From: Rhizobium sp. P40RR-XXII
GTDB lineage: Bacteria > Pseudomonadota > Alphaproteobacteria > Rhizobiales > Rhizobiaceae
Direction of reading: 5' to 3'
DNA: 64,000 nt
NCBI RefSeq assembly: GCF_012641405.1
Contig: NZ_JABAII010000008.1
Location: 248,001 to 312,000, forward strand
The translations under genes were made by a program, and so were the position numbers. Positions 63,578 to 64,000 of this stretch are shown in pieces. Every line of letters begins with the position of its first letter. The first letter of the stretch is position 1. The notes beneath the pieces were generated by a model. The model saw only the letters and a program-made list of their open reading frames with translations. It was not told the DNA's origin and made no database searches.

Positions 63578-64000
63578 TCACCGCCGAAACCAGAGCCGCC
63601 GTCCGGCCTTATCGCCGCCGTTTTCAGGCGTTGCGACGCGCGAACCTGATGGCCGGCGCCTTGATCACTGCTGCCCTCGTCTGCGTCGCCATCGTCTCGC
63701 TGTTCTGGACGCCCGTGCCGCCGGCAAAGATGCAGATCACCCATAAGCTGCAGCCGCCCTTCGGCTTCGGGCTTCTCGGCACCGATCAGCTGGGCCACGA
63801 CGTCCTGTCGATGCTGATGGCCGGCTGCTGGAATTCGCTGTCGATCTCCGTTTCGGCCGTCGCGATCGGCGGTACGCTCGGAACGATTATCGGTGTTTCC
63901 GCCGCCGCCCAACGCGGCTTGTTCGAGGCCCTGATCATGCGGGCCTGCGACGTGATCTTCGCGTTGCCGCCGATCCTTTCGGCCATGATCCTCGGCGCGT
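63574..64000 (+). CDS. Peptide ABC transporter permease (DppC-like), truncated by window edge
   Basis: At least 142 residues remain, starting MITAETRAAVRPYRRRF, with a first membrane helix and HLGTDQLGHDVLS-like family motif (FGLLGTDQLGHDVLSML), then two further helices. The ATG overlaps the dppB-type stop by 4 bp (ATGA). The reading frame is open at base 64000, so the gene continues; ATPase genes are expected beyond. Confidence 0.92.
   Translation, partial: MITAETRAAVRPYRRRFQALRRANLMAGALITAALVCVAIVSLFWTPVPPAKMQITHKLQPPFGFGLLGTDQLGHDVLSMLMAGCWNSLSISVSAVAIGGTLGTIIGVSAAAQRGLFEALIMRACDVIFALPPILSAMILGA

Overview
The window looks like chromosome of an alphaproteobacterium in the Rhizobiaceae, most likely Rhizobium. 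Supporting this are the high GC with strong GC3 bias, RIME-type intergenic repeats, an Irr-type iron box before an MbfA-like gene, a CtrA-like box, BA14K and DUF982 proteins, and ABC-rich catabolic clusters. No phage, transposase, CRISPR array or rRNA operon was seen. One tRNA gene (Leu, CAG) is present. Genes fill most of the sequence on both strands.

Layout. 0-8 kb: alpha-2-macroglobulin plus PBP1C (envelope defence/repair), then an NTF2-like protein and a RIME-type repeat. 8.3-14.4 kb, minus strand: the translation block infC, rpmI, rplT, a kinase-fold gene, pheS, pheT; infC appears to start at ATT. 14.6-19.5 kb: hydrolase, transglutaminase-like protease, KGG stress protein, mbfA with its Irr box, group III truncated haemoglobin, CDP-diacylglycerol pyrophosphatase. 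19.5-27.5 kb: EamA exporter, HDAC-like amidohydrolase, HAD phosphatase, GNAT, XRE-cupin regulator, lepA with a CcdA-tail ORF overlapping its stop, GFA protein, glutamine amidotransferase, SelW-like protein. 27.5-31 kb: BA14K protein, phosphohexomutase, tRNA-Leu, small membrane proteins. Two inverted copies of a 113-bp two-hairpin repeat flank roughly 26.2-31.2 kb.

31.2-43.9 kb is a catabolic island. One arm (minus) is RpiR regulator, SDR and GH20 hexosaminidase. A divergent arm (plus) is NTF2-like protein, M81 metallopeptidase and D-threonine-aldolase-type PLP enzyme. A third unit (minus) is a Gfo/Idh/MocA oxidoreductase plus a complete sugar ABC transporter. Similar AT-rich palindromes lie before the plus arm and the oxidoreductase-ABC unit, suggesting one RpiR regulon. 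The gene set would suit an amino-sugar conjugate carrying D-configured or beta-hydroxy amino-acid parts; that is inference.

44-53 kb is a surface-polysaccharide region: GT25 glycosyltransferase, CapD/WbpM-type dehydratase and Wzz-like chain-length protein, then GH5 glycanase, Wzy-like polymerase and acyltransferase. 53-58 kb: purU, a secreted unknown and a 975-residue fusion of APH-like kinase, M23-like segment and class III aminotransferase. 58-64 kb: a small gene behind a 29-bp palindrome, then P1 peptidase, LysR regulator and a peptide ABC transporter that runs off the right edge.
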